64,000 bases of DNA, taken from Comamonadaceae bacterium PBBC1. Its GTDB lineage: Bacteria; Pseudomonadota; Gammaproteobacteria; Burkholderiales; Burkholderiaceae_C. The notes under the pieces are model-generated. The model worked only from the letters and a program-made list of their open reading frames with translations, searched no databases and was not told the DNA's origin. Position 1 is the first letter of the stretch; every line of letters starts with the position of its first letter. Below are positions 32,469-41,440 of the stretch, in pieces. The stretch covers positions 124,001 to 188,000 of the forward strand of contig NKIP01000004.1 in the NCBI GenBank assembly GCA_002256145.1. Direction: 5' to 3'. The translations under genes and the position numbers were made by a program.

Positions 32469-32844
32469 GAAAGGCCCCCTCAAAACAATGCCGCAGCTCA
32501 TGGCCCAGGTAGTTGTAGCCGGTGGTGATGGGGGTGACGATGGTGCACTCTTTGCGGCGAACATTCCAAAAAGCACAAGCCATGGGCCGAGATGTGGGGG
32601 TGACCGGAATTCCGGTGATGCGGGCGCAATATTCAAAGCCGTCGGTGCGCACCAAAAACTTGACTTTGGGTTCTGCCAACACCCGCTTTTCTGGGGCCAA
32701 AGGAGTAAAACGAACCGTGTCCACCTGGGGGGGTCTCATGGTCGTGGTCTCACAGCCAGACAAGAAAACCAGCAACAAGGCCCACAGCACACCAAGCCAA
32801 CGTCGATCCCACACAGCCCGGAAATTGAACTGTGACCCGCTCAT
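32461..32844 (-). CDS. Putative lipoprotein with HExxH-like C-terminus (127 aa)
   Basis: Starting at ATG 32844, a hydrophobic segment ends in the lipobox LLVFLSGC, so the mature protein is probably lipid-anchored at Cys33. The C-terminal part reads CAFWNVRRKECTIVTPITTG and then YLGHELRHCFEGAFHD, where HELRH fits an HExxH zinc-metalloprotease pattern. The family is not recognised. The upstream neighbour is a paralogue with the same layout in which the motif is lost. Confidence 0.65.
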   Translation of the reverse strand: MSGSQFNFRAVWDRRWLGVLWALLLVFLSGCETTTMRPPQVDTVRFTPLAPEKRVLAEPKVKFLVRTDGFEYCARITGIPVTPTSRPMACAFWNVRRKECTIVTPITTGYNYLGHELRHCFEGAFHD

Positions 32845-33170
32845 CAGCGCCCCTGAAGGCAATGCAAAAACAAGTGTCCCAACTGTGAATGGCTGGTGTG
32901 CGTGGTGGTCACAATGGTGCAACGGGCGCTGGCCAGGTGCCAGTAGACACAACCTTCGGGCCTTTTGGCCAAGCCATCTTTGGGCTGGGCCTGTGTGCAC
33001 ACCGCCTCAGGGGAGGATCGAATGAGCCAACTGACCATGGGTTCGGCAATTTTTCGCTGACTGGCCTCCGGTGGATTGAACATGCTGAAGTCCATCAAAG
33101 GATCGGCCGTGGCAGTGCCAGCCCAGAGGGCCACCACCACCATGCATTTCAGTTTATCGATCGCAGTCAC
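32844..33170 (-). CDS. Paralogue of the HExxH-like lipoprotein, motif lost (108 aa)
   Basis: A signal peptide (MTAIDKLKCMVVVALWAGTATA) precedes a mature part with the same pattern as the neighbouring lipoprotein: VCTQAQ, then GCVYWHLASARCTIVTTTH and LGHLFLHCLQG. Here HELRH is replaced by HLFLH, so a metal-dependent protease role would be lost. The stop codon shares one base with the start of the next gene (TGATG on the coding strand), so they are coupled. It follows the adhesin gene by 39 bp. Confidence 0.6.
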   Translation of the reverse strand: MTAIDKLKCMVVVALWAGTATADPLMDFSMFNPPEASQRKIAEPMVSWLIRSSPEAVCTQAQPKDGLAKRPEGCVYWHLASARCTIVTTTHTSHSQLGHLFLHCLQGR

Positions 33171-33209
33171 AAAATCACTTCATCCAAAAATCAGTTGACC
33201 CAGCCACAC

Positions 33210-36200
33210 TCAAATCAGGTTGAGGGTGATGCCGGTTTGCACAAACAGGCTCAGACCCAACACATCATTGGTATAGGCAGCATAGTCTTTGCCACCGAGT
33301 GTGACAGCTGAATTGTTTTTGGTCCAATCAAAATCTGTAGTACCTACCAAATCATCCAAATTAACGGTATCAGCAGCATCACCATCAATTCGCATTTGCA
33401 GGTGATCTTTGTGAGCTGCGGCAATGCTGAAACTGTTCTTCACACCCAGATCCAACACATCGCCCATGGTCAACTTCAGGACATGGCTGCCCTGCGTGAT
33501 GTCAACATGGTTGACAGCCGTCAAATCACCCAATGCAGGGATGCCATCGTAAAGCGAGGCCATGTCGAAATCTTTGGCGTCAGAGGACTTCAACTCAATC
33601 TTGCCCACCGAGCCAACCAGTTGATCGACATTGAACCCAGGTGTTGGCAACACTGTTGTGGAGCTGCTTGTTGCCATGGTGGCACCTGTGAAGTCCATGA
33701 CTTCAGTGGTGTTGGCGATCGTGAAAGAGTTTCCAGCCCAATCCTTGAATTCAAGGCTAAATGCACCTATTTCAAATTTTTTGCCTTCCAAATCCTTCAG
33801 GTCAAAAAGCCCACCTGTGTATTTCTTTTCAACAACACCCGAACCGGTCGTGTACTTGTAATAACCTTGCTCGTCCGTTGAATAATTGATCGATTTGAAA
33901 GTCCAAAGTCCTTTTTCTTTCTTGGCTCCTGAATCGTCAAAAATAGACACGGATCGGTCAATCACAAAAGACTGGTCTGTCGCTTGAAGCGTGTTACCGG
34001 CCGCGTCCACCAAAACCGATTTCACGGTATACGTGAGTGTCTTGTTTTCAATCCCCAGTTTCGTCAAATTTTCAAAATCCCATGTTTTACCGGAGGGCAA
34101 GACATACTGCTGAGAAACCACTTTGCCATCCACCCCAAACACCTGCACCAGCACGCGGTCGCCGTTGTCGACAAAATCCTTGTCAAAACCGCCCCGGAAG
34201 GTCAACAGTTGGTCGTTGGTGAGGTAGTCGGTGGTGTTGATGCCGGTGTCGTCCTCGAAGGTGACAGGCAACATTTTCAGGTTGGCATTGGGGTCGGTTT
34301 TGCCACCGTTGTCGGTGGTGCTGTTGTCGATCACCAAAGCCTGTACATCGGTATGAATCGGATTGCCGGCTTTGTCGACCAAGGAGGCCTGCAAGTCGTA
34401 CGTGCCATCGACCAAACTCAAATCGGTTTGTTTGTCCCACGTCCAACCCCAAACACCTGCGGTTTTGACCGGTTTGACGTAATCTGAGGCCACCACTTTG
34501 CCAGTGGCGTCTTTGAGGACCACTTCGACAAAAGCACCGTTGTCGTTGAAATCGGTGATGCTGCCCGCAAACTTGAGCGTGCGGTCTTTGGTGATGAAGT
34601 CCTTGTTGCTGTACCCCGTGTCCTGGGTCGCAGACAAGATGTCGACCTTGAAGCCGCTGTTGGGGTCGACCGCTTTGTCGGGCGCGTGGTTGTTGTTTTT
34701 GTCGGTGTCAATGAAGACATCTTGTGCATCCACCGTCGAGGGCACCGTGGCGTTGTCCTTGACGGGGGTGCCTGCGCCATTGACCAAGGATGCGTTGAGC
34801 GTGTATTGACCATCGGCCATGGCCGCAGACTTGCTGCGATCCCAAGACCACGTCCACTCACCTGCTTCGTTTTTCACGGGTTTGACATACACCATTTCCA
34901 TCTCGACCTTTTTGGCGTCAAGCAAGGACAGTTTGACCTGATCTCCGTTTTCGGTGTACTTGCTCAGCGTGCCCTTGAAAATGAGCTGGTTGTCTTTGGT
35001 ATAGAAGTCGGTCGTATTTTGACCCGTGTCTTCGGTGATGGCCGTGATGTCGAGCTTGACCCCGGCATTGGGGGATTTGTCGGTCGGAGCGTTGTCGACC
35101 TTGAATTCGGTGCCCTTGAACACTGGCGATTTCAGGCCATTGATGGTGGCAGTCACCTCTGGGGTGTAAGCCCCGTCAGGCAAAGCGTCGGCGTCCGGGA
35201 TCTGGATCACAAACTCACCAGTGGGAGAGGCTTTGCCGGTGTATGTTTTGCCGTTCACGAGCACCGCCACATCGGCGTTGCCTGAAGCTTTGCCCGAAAT
35301 TCGAGGGGTTTTGTCAGTGGTGACGTTGTCTTTGGGGCCTGTGTCATCTTCGGCCATCAGGCTGGCCAAGGTCACCACAGGTTGCTGTGGGTTCTGGTCG
35401 ATGTAGATCAGTTGGCTGTCGGTGTTGGTGGGTTTGGCAGAGCCGTCACTGATCAAGGCACCGGCACCGTTGACGATGGAGGCATCGAGTGTGTATTTGC
35501 CATCGGCCAATTTGGCGTTGGTTCGGTCCCATGACCAAGACCAGACACCGGCTGTTTGCAAGGGCTTGACGTAGACCATGTCCACCTCAACCCCTTGGTC
35601 ATTTTTAAGTGACAGCTTCACGTGATCACCGTTGGCGGTGAACTTGTCCAGATCACCTTTAAAGATCAAGGTGTTGTCGGCGGTGTGGAAGTCCGAGGGA
35701 CTCAGACCTGTGTCTTCGGTGATGGAGACGATGTTCAAAACCAGGCCAGCGTTGGTTTTGTCGGTGCCGTTGCCGTTGTCAACTTTGAAGGGGGTTCCCG
35801 AAAAATCTGGCGACTTGACACCGGCCAAGGTGCTGGTCACCACAGGGGTGTAGCTGCCGTCCACCAAGGCGTCGGCATCCGGAACCTGGATCACAAACAC
35901 ACCGGTTGAAGAAGCCTTGCCGGTGTATGTTTTGCCATTGAGCACAACAGATACGTCTGAGTCGGGCGTGGCTTCACCGGTGATGCGCGGCGTTCTGTCG
36001 GTCGTGATACCGTCTTTGGGGCCGGTATCGTCTTCAGGCATCAATTTGGCTGAAGTGACTTTGGGCGTGGCGGCCACGGCGGTGCTGCTACTTCCGCCAC
36101 CCCCGCCCGCTGCGGCACCCAGCAAACCCAAGGGGGCCAGCAGCCAGGGGTTGAACGCAGCGGCGGCCAAAACACCCACCGCTGCACCCGATGCATTGAT

Positions 36201-36599
36201 TTCTGCACCGCCCAAGGCCATGCCCACCTGATTAGAACCATCGGCCAACAAGGGGACCGCCGTGTTGCCCGCAGCGGTTTCTGGAATGTATTCGTAAAAA
36301 CGGCCCGTTTCAGCCTCGCCAATCAGGCCATTGAAACCCTCTGGGGCCACTTCGTAATAGTCTTCAACGACCAAATCGGCCGCACTGCGCCCTTCAAAGA
36401 AAACGCGCAAATCTTTGCCAGAACGACTGGCCCGGATGTTTTCAGGGCCATAACCCGTGGTCGCATCCAAGAGCTGGTATTTGCCCCCGGGCACAGCCTT
36501 GACCACCATTGGGGTTTTGCCGTCCCCTGTGGTGGGAATGTCAACAAACTTGGCCTCGCCTTGGCCTTGGTTCACTTTGATTTTGTATGTTTTGCTCAT
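33210..36599 (-). CDS. Large Ig-like repeat adhesin with BapA-like prefix (1129 aa)
   Basis: Residues 1-110 resemble the BapA prefix-like domain (YKIKVNQGQGEAKFVDIP, then FFEGRSAADLVVEDYYE). A hydrophobic Gly/Ala segment follows (about 135-170). Then come bacterial Ig-like modules in alternation: type A with EDDTGPKD, TPRI, NGKTYTGKAS, VIQ and PDADAL occurs twice, and type B with EDTG, DF, IFKG, VKLSL, YVKP, WSWDR, ADG and VNGAG occurs four or more times. The C-terminus (KDYAAYTNDVLGLSLFVQTG) is a possible type I secretion signal; no N-terminal signal peptide is present. A surface adhesin or biofilm protein is likely. It is encoded 46 bp after an OmpA-family gene. Confidence 0.8.
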   Translation of the reverse strand: MSKTYKIKVNQGQGEAKFVDIPTTGDGKTPMVVKAVPGGKYQLLDATTGYGPENIRASRSGKDLRVFFEGRSAADLVVEDYYEVAPEGFNGLIGEAETGRFYEYIPETAAGNTAVPLLADGSNQVGMALGGAEINASGAAVGVLAAAAFNPWLLAPLGLLGAAAGGGGGSSSTAVAATPKVTSAKLMPEDDTGPKDGITTDRTPRITGEATPDSDVSVVLNGKTYTGKASSTGVFVIQVPDADALVDGSYTPVVTSTLAGVKSPDFSGTPFKVDNGNGTDKTNAGLVLNIVSITEDTGLSPSDFHTADNTLIFKGDLDKFTANGDHVKLSLKNDQGVEVDMVYVKPLQTAGVWSWSWDRTNAKLADGKYTLDASIVNGAGALISDGSAKPTNTDSQLIYIDQNPQQPVVTLASLMAEDDTGPKDNVTTDKTPRISGKASGNADVAVLVNGKTYTGKASPTGEFVIQIPDADALPDGAYTPEVTATINGLKSPVFKGTEFKVDNAPTDKSPNAGVKLDITAITEDTGQNTTDFYTKDNQLIFKGTLSKYTENGDQVKLSLLDAKKVEMEMVYVKPVKNEAGEWTWSWDRSKSAAMADGQYTLNASLVNGAGTPVKDNATVPSTVDAQDVFIDTDKNNNHAPDKAVDPNSGFKVDILSATQDTGYSNKDFITKDRTLKFAGSITDFNDNGAFVEVVLKDATGKVVASDYVKPVKTAGVWGWTWDKQTDLSLVDGTYDLQASLVDKAGNPIHTDVQALVIDNSTTDNGGKTDPNANLKMLPVTFEDDTGINTTDYLTNDQLLTFRGGFDKDFVDNGDRVLVQVFGVDGKVVSQQYVLPSGKTWDFENLTKLGIENKTLTYTVKSVLVDAAGNTLQATDQSFVIDRSVSIFDDSGAKKEKGLWTFKSINYSTDEQGYYKYTTGSGVVEKKYTGGLFDLKDLEGKKFEIGAFSLEFKDWAGNSFTIANTTEVMDFTGATMATSSSTTVLPTPGFNVDQLVGSVGKIELKSSDAKDFDMASLYDGIPALGDLTAVNHVDITQGSHVLKLTMGDVLDLGVKNSFSIAAAHKDHLQMRIDGDAADTVNLDDLVGTTDFDWTKNNSAVTLGGKDYAAYTNDVLGLSLFVQTGITLNLI

Positions 36600-36645
36600 G
36601 ATGTGTGACAGTCAAAATAAGGTTAATGAATGGGGCCGCTTGAAC

Positions 36646-37605
36646 TTATCGGCGTGCGCCAGTGATGACCACCACAACGCGTCTGTTGGGTGCGTGGCAA
36701 ATTTTGTTTTCAGGTGTGGGCTCGTTTCTGCAACCCGTTTTGCTCAATTCGATGGATCCTCGACCTTCGGCTTCGATGCCTCGGGTCGGTTTGACGTTGC
36801 GGGCGGAAATTTGTCGGGCGACCACATCGGCGCGTTGCTGTGACAATTTTTTGTTGATCTGAACCGAGCCAATGGCATCGGTGTAACCCACCACACGGAT
36901 GCGATCGACCGAGGAATAGTCTTGATTGAGGCGCTGCACCAAGGCCTCAATGGCATTGAAGCCAGAGGCACGCAACTCGGCCTTGCCAAACTCGAACAGG
37001 GCATCGGTTTCAAGCGCGTATTCGCGTGGTGCCGGTGGACGTGGGGGGGGTGGAGGAGGCGGAGCCACTGCGGCCTTGCCCGGTTCGCCACAGGTGAGCG
37101 CGGCCTTGGCGCGGGAAATCGTGTGGATTTGTCGCCGCGTGTTGGACATTTCGGCATTGGCTTGCGATGCCGGCATGCTGAGCACGGCAATACCGGGCTG
37201 CCCGGCCTCGTCGACCTTCAGGTACAAGGTCTGCCCGACTTGCATGTTCAGGCGCTGTCCACCGTCTTGTTTGCTCAAATGCAGGCGGGATGCATCATCC
37301 AGCGCGGCTTTGATGCTGACGTTGCCCGGTTCTGCACAAAACTCGGTGTAGCCACCGCGCAGCAAAGACGCGTGGTACTGGCCATTGAGGTAAATGTTCA
37401 CCGGTTGCTGAGATACCCCTTGCAAGTTACGATAAACCAAAACACGGGTCTGGTTGACCGGGGCCAAAGGCGCCGTGGCGTAGGGCTCGCCAAATGAGTC
37501 GATGACCACCCGGGTGGCCCCCGATTGGGCCAGAACCACTTGTGACAGAGCTGCCACGGACAAGCCAATCAACCACTGAGTCACCTGTACAGTGAAAATT
37601 TTCAT
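36646..37605 (-). CDS. OmpA-family outer-membrane protein (319 aa)
   Basis: A signal peptide (QWLIGLSVAALSQVVLAQ) precedes an unrecognised beta-rich region (residues 30-190), a proline-rich linker with seven consecutive prolines, and a C-terminal OmpA/MotB peptidoglycan-binding domain (FEFGKAELRASGF, VVGYTDAIGSVQINKKLSQQRA, EAEGRG). It should anchor the outer membrane to the cell wall. GAGGTGA before ATG 37605 fixes the start. Together with the adhesin downstream it may form a surface-display unit. Confidence 0.85.
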   Translation of the reverse strand: MKIFTVQVTQWLIGLSVAALSQVVLAQSGATRVVIDSFGEPYATAPLAPVNQTRVLVYRNLQGVSQQPVNIYLNGQYHASLLRGGYTEFCAEPGNVSIKAALDDASRLHLSKQDGGQRLNMQVGQTLYLKVDEAGQPGIAVLSMPASQANAEMSNTRRQIHTISRAKAALTCGEPGKAAVAPPPPPPPRPPAPREYALETDALFEFGKAELRASGFNAIEALVQRLNQDYSSVDRIRVVGYTDAIGSVQINKKLSQQRADVVARQISARNVKPTRGIEAEGRGSIELSKTGCRNEPTPENKICHAPNRRVVVVITGARR

Positions 37606-38017
37606 AAGGGTCACCTCAAAAAACTTGTGTCAATTCAGAAACTTAGAGTGACTAATTCATCTGTCACCCGATAAGCCAATGATGCTTGAGGATGAACTTT
37701 TGTAAACGCGCCAATAAGCGTATACAAGTTATCATTTTTGACATAATTTAATTTCTTATGTAATTAATTTTTAATACTTAAAGAAACTTGCCAACCTCAA
37801 TGAACGAGGAGACCATAGCGGTGGTCAACAACGACACATTTTCAGGATTTCAGTGTCGGGTTCACACGCATAAATCCGTTTTTCATCTATAAAAAAACCA
37901 CCTGATGCATTTGCAGCAGGTGGTTTTTTTGAATCAATAAAATTAATTATTTATTGATTTTATCATTTATATTTGAATAAAGTTAAAAAATAATGAGTAT
38001 CAAATGAAATTTATCAC
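37606..38017. other. Intergenic region with one terminator
   Basis: The 412 bp between the OmpA-family gene and the barrel gene hold an AT-rich stretch and the hairpin at 37892-37930. I see no credible gene. The promoter of the OmpA/adhesin run should lie in the part nearest 37605. Confidence 0.6.
37892..37930 (-). terminator. Rho-independent terminator after the outer-membrane barrel gene
   Basis: AAACCACCTG and its complement CAGGTGGTTT form a stem around ATGCATTTGCAG, with A- and T-runs on both sides, so it can act in both directions. It lies about 90 bp beyond the stop of the minus-strand barrel gene and upstream of the OmpA-family gene. Confidence 0.85.
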
Positions 38018-38653
38018 TCAATTGAATTGATATCCAATTGACACATTCATCGAAGTCAGGCTGGCTTTGGAGGGCGTGCTTGCATCACCTAACACCACTG
38101 ATTTTGTTTTGAATTTTGTCGATAACATTTCAAATTGAACAAAAACATCATTGCTGATATAGGACTTCACACCGAAACCAATGCCTGTCCCATGAATGGA
38201 CTCACTGAAGCCTGAGTTTTGTGAAATCAAACCCCCCTCGCCTACAAGAACGGCTTTGTGATAACCCAATTTAGCGAAAACACCTGTACTTGGTGTCAAC
38301 AAAAACGTGGGCTGCACATACACAGAGGTGTGGTTTTCCACTTTCCCGTTCAACAAAACGACGTCCAAAACTCTGGCAGAGCTCAGATCGTAAGTGGCAC
38401 CAGCGCCTACAACCCATTTATCGTTCACTGGAAAACTGTAACTTGCATCCAAGGTGCCCACAATTTTTGTACGGCCAAGGTTGGCTGATTGGCCTTGATT
38501 CAGGTCAGCGATCTTCAAATTACCATCGACCACTGACGAACCCAAAGCAGCAGACCAGCCCTTGAAGTTGATGCTTTGCGCTGTGACATTGGCGGTGAAA
38601 AAAACAGACGAGACCAAGGCCAGAACGGGAATATTCAAGATTTTCATTTGCAT
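38018..38653 (-). CDS. Outer-membrane beta-barrel protein (211 aa)
   Basis: The protein has a signal peptide (ILNIPVLALVSSVFFTANVTAQ) and then alternating beta strands (GWSAALGSSVVDG, WVVGAGATYDLSS, SVYVQPTFLLTPSTGVFAKLGYH, GTGIGFGVKSYISNDVFVQFEMLS). It ends with Phe-Asn after an aromatic (SIGYQFN), close to the usual outer-membrane assembly end. It resembles small OmpW/opacity-type porins. Three starts are close together (38659 TTG, 38653 ATG, 38647 ATG), and none has a clear ribosome binding site. Confidence 0.75.
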   Translation of the reverse strand: MQMKILNIPVLALVSSVFFTANVTAQSINFKGWSAALGSSVVDGNLKIADLNQGQSANLGRTKIVGTLDASYSFPVNDKWVVGAGATYDLSSARVLDVVLLNGKVENHTSVYVQPTFLLTPSTGVFAKLGYHKAVLVGEGGLISQNSGFSESIHGTGIGFGVKSYISNDVFVQFEMLSTKFKTKSVVLGDASTPSKASLTSMNVSIGYQFN

Positions 38654-38910
38654 TTTCAAAAGTTAATATGAAAATCAGCATAACATAGAAAATATTAAAA
38701 TCAAATGACAATAATCAATTAAATGTTTTTAAGCATTCATTGATATTTGAAATTTATATTGATTTAATAAATTACAAATATATAAATTTATAACAATTGA
38801 AAATGGTCAGTATTTAAAATAATTTGGAAGACAGGACTGTTAGACAGGCGCAAACATGCGGATGTGTCGCAAGCGTGCGACTTGCTCAGGCCAGGTTCAT
38901 TGCACCCAAG

Positions 38911-38942
38911 AAAAAAGCCCGTGAGACGAATCTCACGGGCTT
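38911..38942 (-). terminator. Terminator of tRNA-Ser
   Basis: AAGCCCGTGAGA (38915-38926), a four-base loop, and its complement (38931-38942) form a 12 bp stem. On the minus strand it is followed by TTTTTT, a classical intrinsic terminator 6 bp after the tRNA 3' end. Confidence 0.9.
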
Positions 38943-38947
38943 GGTTC

Positions 38948-39040
38948 TGGCGGAAACGGAGGGATTCGAACCCTCGATGAGGCTCTACACCCCATACTCC
39001 CTTAGCAGGGGAGCACCTTCGGCCACTCGGTCACGTTTCC
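38948..39040 (-). tRNA. tRNA-Ser (anticodon GCU)
   Basis: On the minus strand it runs from GGAAACG to CGTTTCCG with an encoded CCA. The D-arm GTGACCGAGTGGCCGAAGG, anticodon loop CTGCTAA (GCT), a long variable arm and T-arm GGGTTCGAATCCC are all present. The 93-base length is typical of serine tRNAs. It lies 17 bp after the lysC stop. Confidence 0.95.
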
Positions 39041-39057
39041 AATGCGTAAATTATAGC

Positions 39058-40320
39058 TCAACCTTGATCAAGATCGAAGGCTTTGTGCAAGGCACGGACC
39101 GCTAATTCCATGTATTTTTCATCGATCACAACCGAAGTCTTGATTTCTGAGGTCGAAATCATCTGAATGTTGATGCCTTCTTCGCTCAAGCTGCGGAACA
39201 TCTTGCTGGCCACGCCCACGTGGCTGCGCATGCCGATGCCGACGATGGAGACTTTGCAGATCTTGGCATCGCCAGAAACCTCTGCGGCTCCCAGTGCGGG
39301 CAAGACTTTTTCCTTGAGCAAATCAATGGTCTTGGCATAGTCGTTGCGGTGCACCGTGAAGCTGAAGTCGGTTTTGCCGTCTTTGCTCAGGTTCTGAATG
39401 ATCACGTCCACTTCGATGTTGGCGTCGGCCACAGCGCCCAGGATTTGGTAAGCAATGCCGGGCTTGTCGGGCACGCCCAACACGGAGATTTTGGCTTCGT
39501 CGCGGTTGAATGCGATGCCGGAAACGACGGCTTGTTCCATTTGTTCGTCTTCCTCAAAAGTGATCAGGGTGCCGGATACGGCTTCTTCGTTGATATCGAT
39601 GTCCCAGGGCGTGAAGCTCGAGAGCACACGCATGGGCACTTTGTATTTGCCGGCAAATTCGACCGAGCGGATTTGCAGGACTTTGGAGCCCAGCGAGGCC
39701 ATTTCGAGCATTTCTTCAAAGCTCACGGTATGCAGGCGGCGGGCTTCAGGCACAACGCGGGGGTCGGTGGTGTAGACGCCGTCCACATCGGTGTAGATCA
39801 GGCATTCGTCGGCTTTGAGCGCAGCAGCCACAGCGACCGCCGAGGTGTCCGAGCCACCACGGCCGAGCGTGGTGATGTTGCCATCGTCGTCCACGCCCTG
39901 AAATCCGGTGATGATGACCACTTTGCCAGCGTTCAGATCACCCATCACACGCGCATCGTCAATCGATTCGATGCGGGCTTTGGTGAAAGCGCTGTTGGTC
40001 TTGATGGCCACTTGCCAGCCTGCATAGCTGACCGAAGGCTGGCCTTCGGATTGCAGGGCAATGGCCAGCAGGGCCGACGAAGCTTGTTCGCCGGTCGAGG
40101 CCAGCATGTCGAGTTCGCGGCTGTAGTCGTTGCCCGGTTTGGCGGGAGCGAGTTCTTTGGCCAGGCCGAGCAAGCGGTTGGTTTCGCCGCTCATGGCACT
40201 GGGGACCACCACGATTTGGTGGCCAGCACGGGCCCACTTGGCCACGCGCTTGGCGACATTGCGGATGCGCTCGGTCGAGCCCATCGAGGTGCCGCCGTAT
40301 TTGTGAACGATCAAAGCCAT
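39058..40320 (-). CDS. lysC: Aspartate kinase (420 aa)
   Basis: Starts with the kinase signature MALIVHKYGGTSMGS and has FQGVDDDGNITTLGRGGSDTSAVAVAAALKADECLIYTDVDG as expected of aspartokinase, followed by two ACT domains (from about residue 265 and 345). It phosphorylates L-aspartate, the first step to lysine, threonine and methionine, and the ACT domains give feedback control. The length is typical of the single-function betaproteobacterial enzyme. Confidence 0.97.
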   Translation of the reverse strand: MALIVHKYGGTSMGSTERIRNVAKRVAKWARAGHQIVVVPSAMSGETNRLLGLAKELAPAKPGNDYSRELDMLASTGEQASSALLAIALQSEGQPSVSYAGWQVAIKTNSAFTKARIESIDDARVMGDLNAGKVVIITGFQGVDDDGNITTLGRGGSDTSAVAVAAALKADECLIYTDVDGVYTTDPRVVPEARRLHTVSFEEMLEMASLGSKVLQIRSVEFAGKYKVPMRVLSSFTPWDIDINEEAVSGTLITFEEDEQMEQAVVSGIAFNRDEAKISVLGVPDKPGIAYQILGAVADANIEVDVIIQNLSKDGKTDFSFTVHRNDYAKTIDLLKEKVLPALGAAEVSGDAKICKVSIVGIGMRSHVGVASKMFRSLSEEGINIQMISTSEIKTSVVIDEKYMELAVRALHKAFDLDQG

Positions 40321-40467
40321 GTTGAGTGTTTAAGTGATAAAGGAACCGGGCAAGTCGTGACGATTTTCACTGCTGCCAGCATCGGAAAAACCCTAGATTG
40401 TACCCATCGGACTGACACCTTCTTGACCTGCTCATGCAGGCCTGCTGGCCATCAAGCCCAGCAGGGT

Positions 40468-41412
40468 TCAGGCCCTCGTCCAAGACAGGTGGCTGGCTTG
40501 ACGCAGCACAAAGCCTTGCCCCACTTTCAGGTGCAAGCGATGCCCACGGGTGGTACAGGCCGCCACTTGGTCGAGCAACTCGTGCAGCTGCGCAGTGCTG
40601 GGCGTGGTGGCGTGGTGTTGCCTCAACCAGTGTCGCAGCACCAAGGCTTGGCGGGCACGGCTGAGTTGCTGCAAAGCCTGGATGCGTGGTGGCACGCCCA
40701 CCTGCGTCAAATCTTGCGCAGCCACCTCGTTCAAGACCTCTTGGGCCTGTGCTGCGTGGGTGGCGCTGCGGGCAAATGTGGCGCGAAAAGCAGGCAAAGC
40801 TTTGGACAAAGCGGGCAGTACTTGGGCACGAATGCGGTTACGGGTCAAGTGCTCGTCCGTGTTGCTGGGGTCTTCGACCCAAGTTTGCCCTTGGCTTTGC
40901 AGCCAATCACGCAGGGCCGCACCCGGCACAGCCAACCAAGGGCGGTGCCAGTTCAAGCCCTGTCGCTGCCAGTGCGCCGGCATGCTGGCCAACCCCGGCA
41001 AACCTGCGCCGCGAGACAAAGCAATGAGCAGGGTTTCAATTTGGTCGTCCGCGTGCTGGGCCAAAGCCACATCACGCACCTCGGGCCATTCGGTCTGCAC
41101 CGCCTCGGCCAGCGCCAGGTAGCGGGCCTGGCGGGCTGCATCTTCTGGGCTTTGCCCGGGGGCATGAGCAGCCTGAACCCGGCGCACCGCCAAGGGCAAG
41201 GCCAATGTCTTGCAAAGTGCTCGGCAGTGCGCCTCAAAATCATCGGCGGCCTCTTGCAAGCCATGGTGAATGTGCACCGCCCTCACCTGCCCGGGCCAGC
41301 GTAGTTCACAGGCCAACAGCAGCGCGGTCGAATCGGCCCCACCGCTCAAGGCCACAGCAAAAGGAAGGCCCGGGCTGAAATCAGCCAGGGCCTGCTCAAG
41401 GTTGGGGTTCAT
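40468..41412 (-). CDS. tilS: tRNA(Ile)-lysidine synthase (314 aa)
   Basis: The P-loop ALSGGADSTALLLAC (20-34) and VHIHHGLQEAADDFEAHCRAL mark TilS, which modifies C34 of tRNA-Ile(CAU) to lysidine with ATP. The GLPGLASMPAHWQRQG segment and KALPAFRATFARSATHA fit as well. At 314 residues it is short, with the C-terminal substrate-binding domain reduced, a common state in betaproteobacteria. Between lysC and accA, as in related genomes. Confidence 0.92.
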   Translation of the reverse strand: MNPNLEQALADFSPGLPFAVALSGGADSTALLLACELRWPGQVRAVHIHHGLQEAADDFEAHCRALCKTLALPLAVRRVQAAHAPGQSPEDAARQARYLALAEAVQTEWPEVRDVALAQHADDQIETLLIALSRGAGLPGLASMPAHWQRQGLNWHRPWLAVPGAALRDWLQSQGQTWVEDPSNTDEHLTRNRIRAQVLPALSKALPAFRATFARSATHAAQAQEVLNEVAAQDLTQVGVPPRIQALQQLSRARQALVLRHWLRQHHATTPSTAQLHELLDQVAACTTRGHRLHLKVGQGFVLRQASHLSWTRA

Positions 41413-41440
41413 GCAAGCGACTCGTCAACCCCCAGCGCAC

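Noticed and set aside
33210-36599. CRISPR-like or satellite repeat signal in the adhesin gene
   Set aside because: The repeated DNA encodes in-frame Ig-like modules of about 100 residues, so the repeats are protein domains.
39220-41304. A 694-codon plus-strand frame across lysC and tilS
   Set aside because: It runs opposite two certain genes and across the space between them, with no recognisable protein features.
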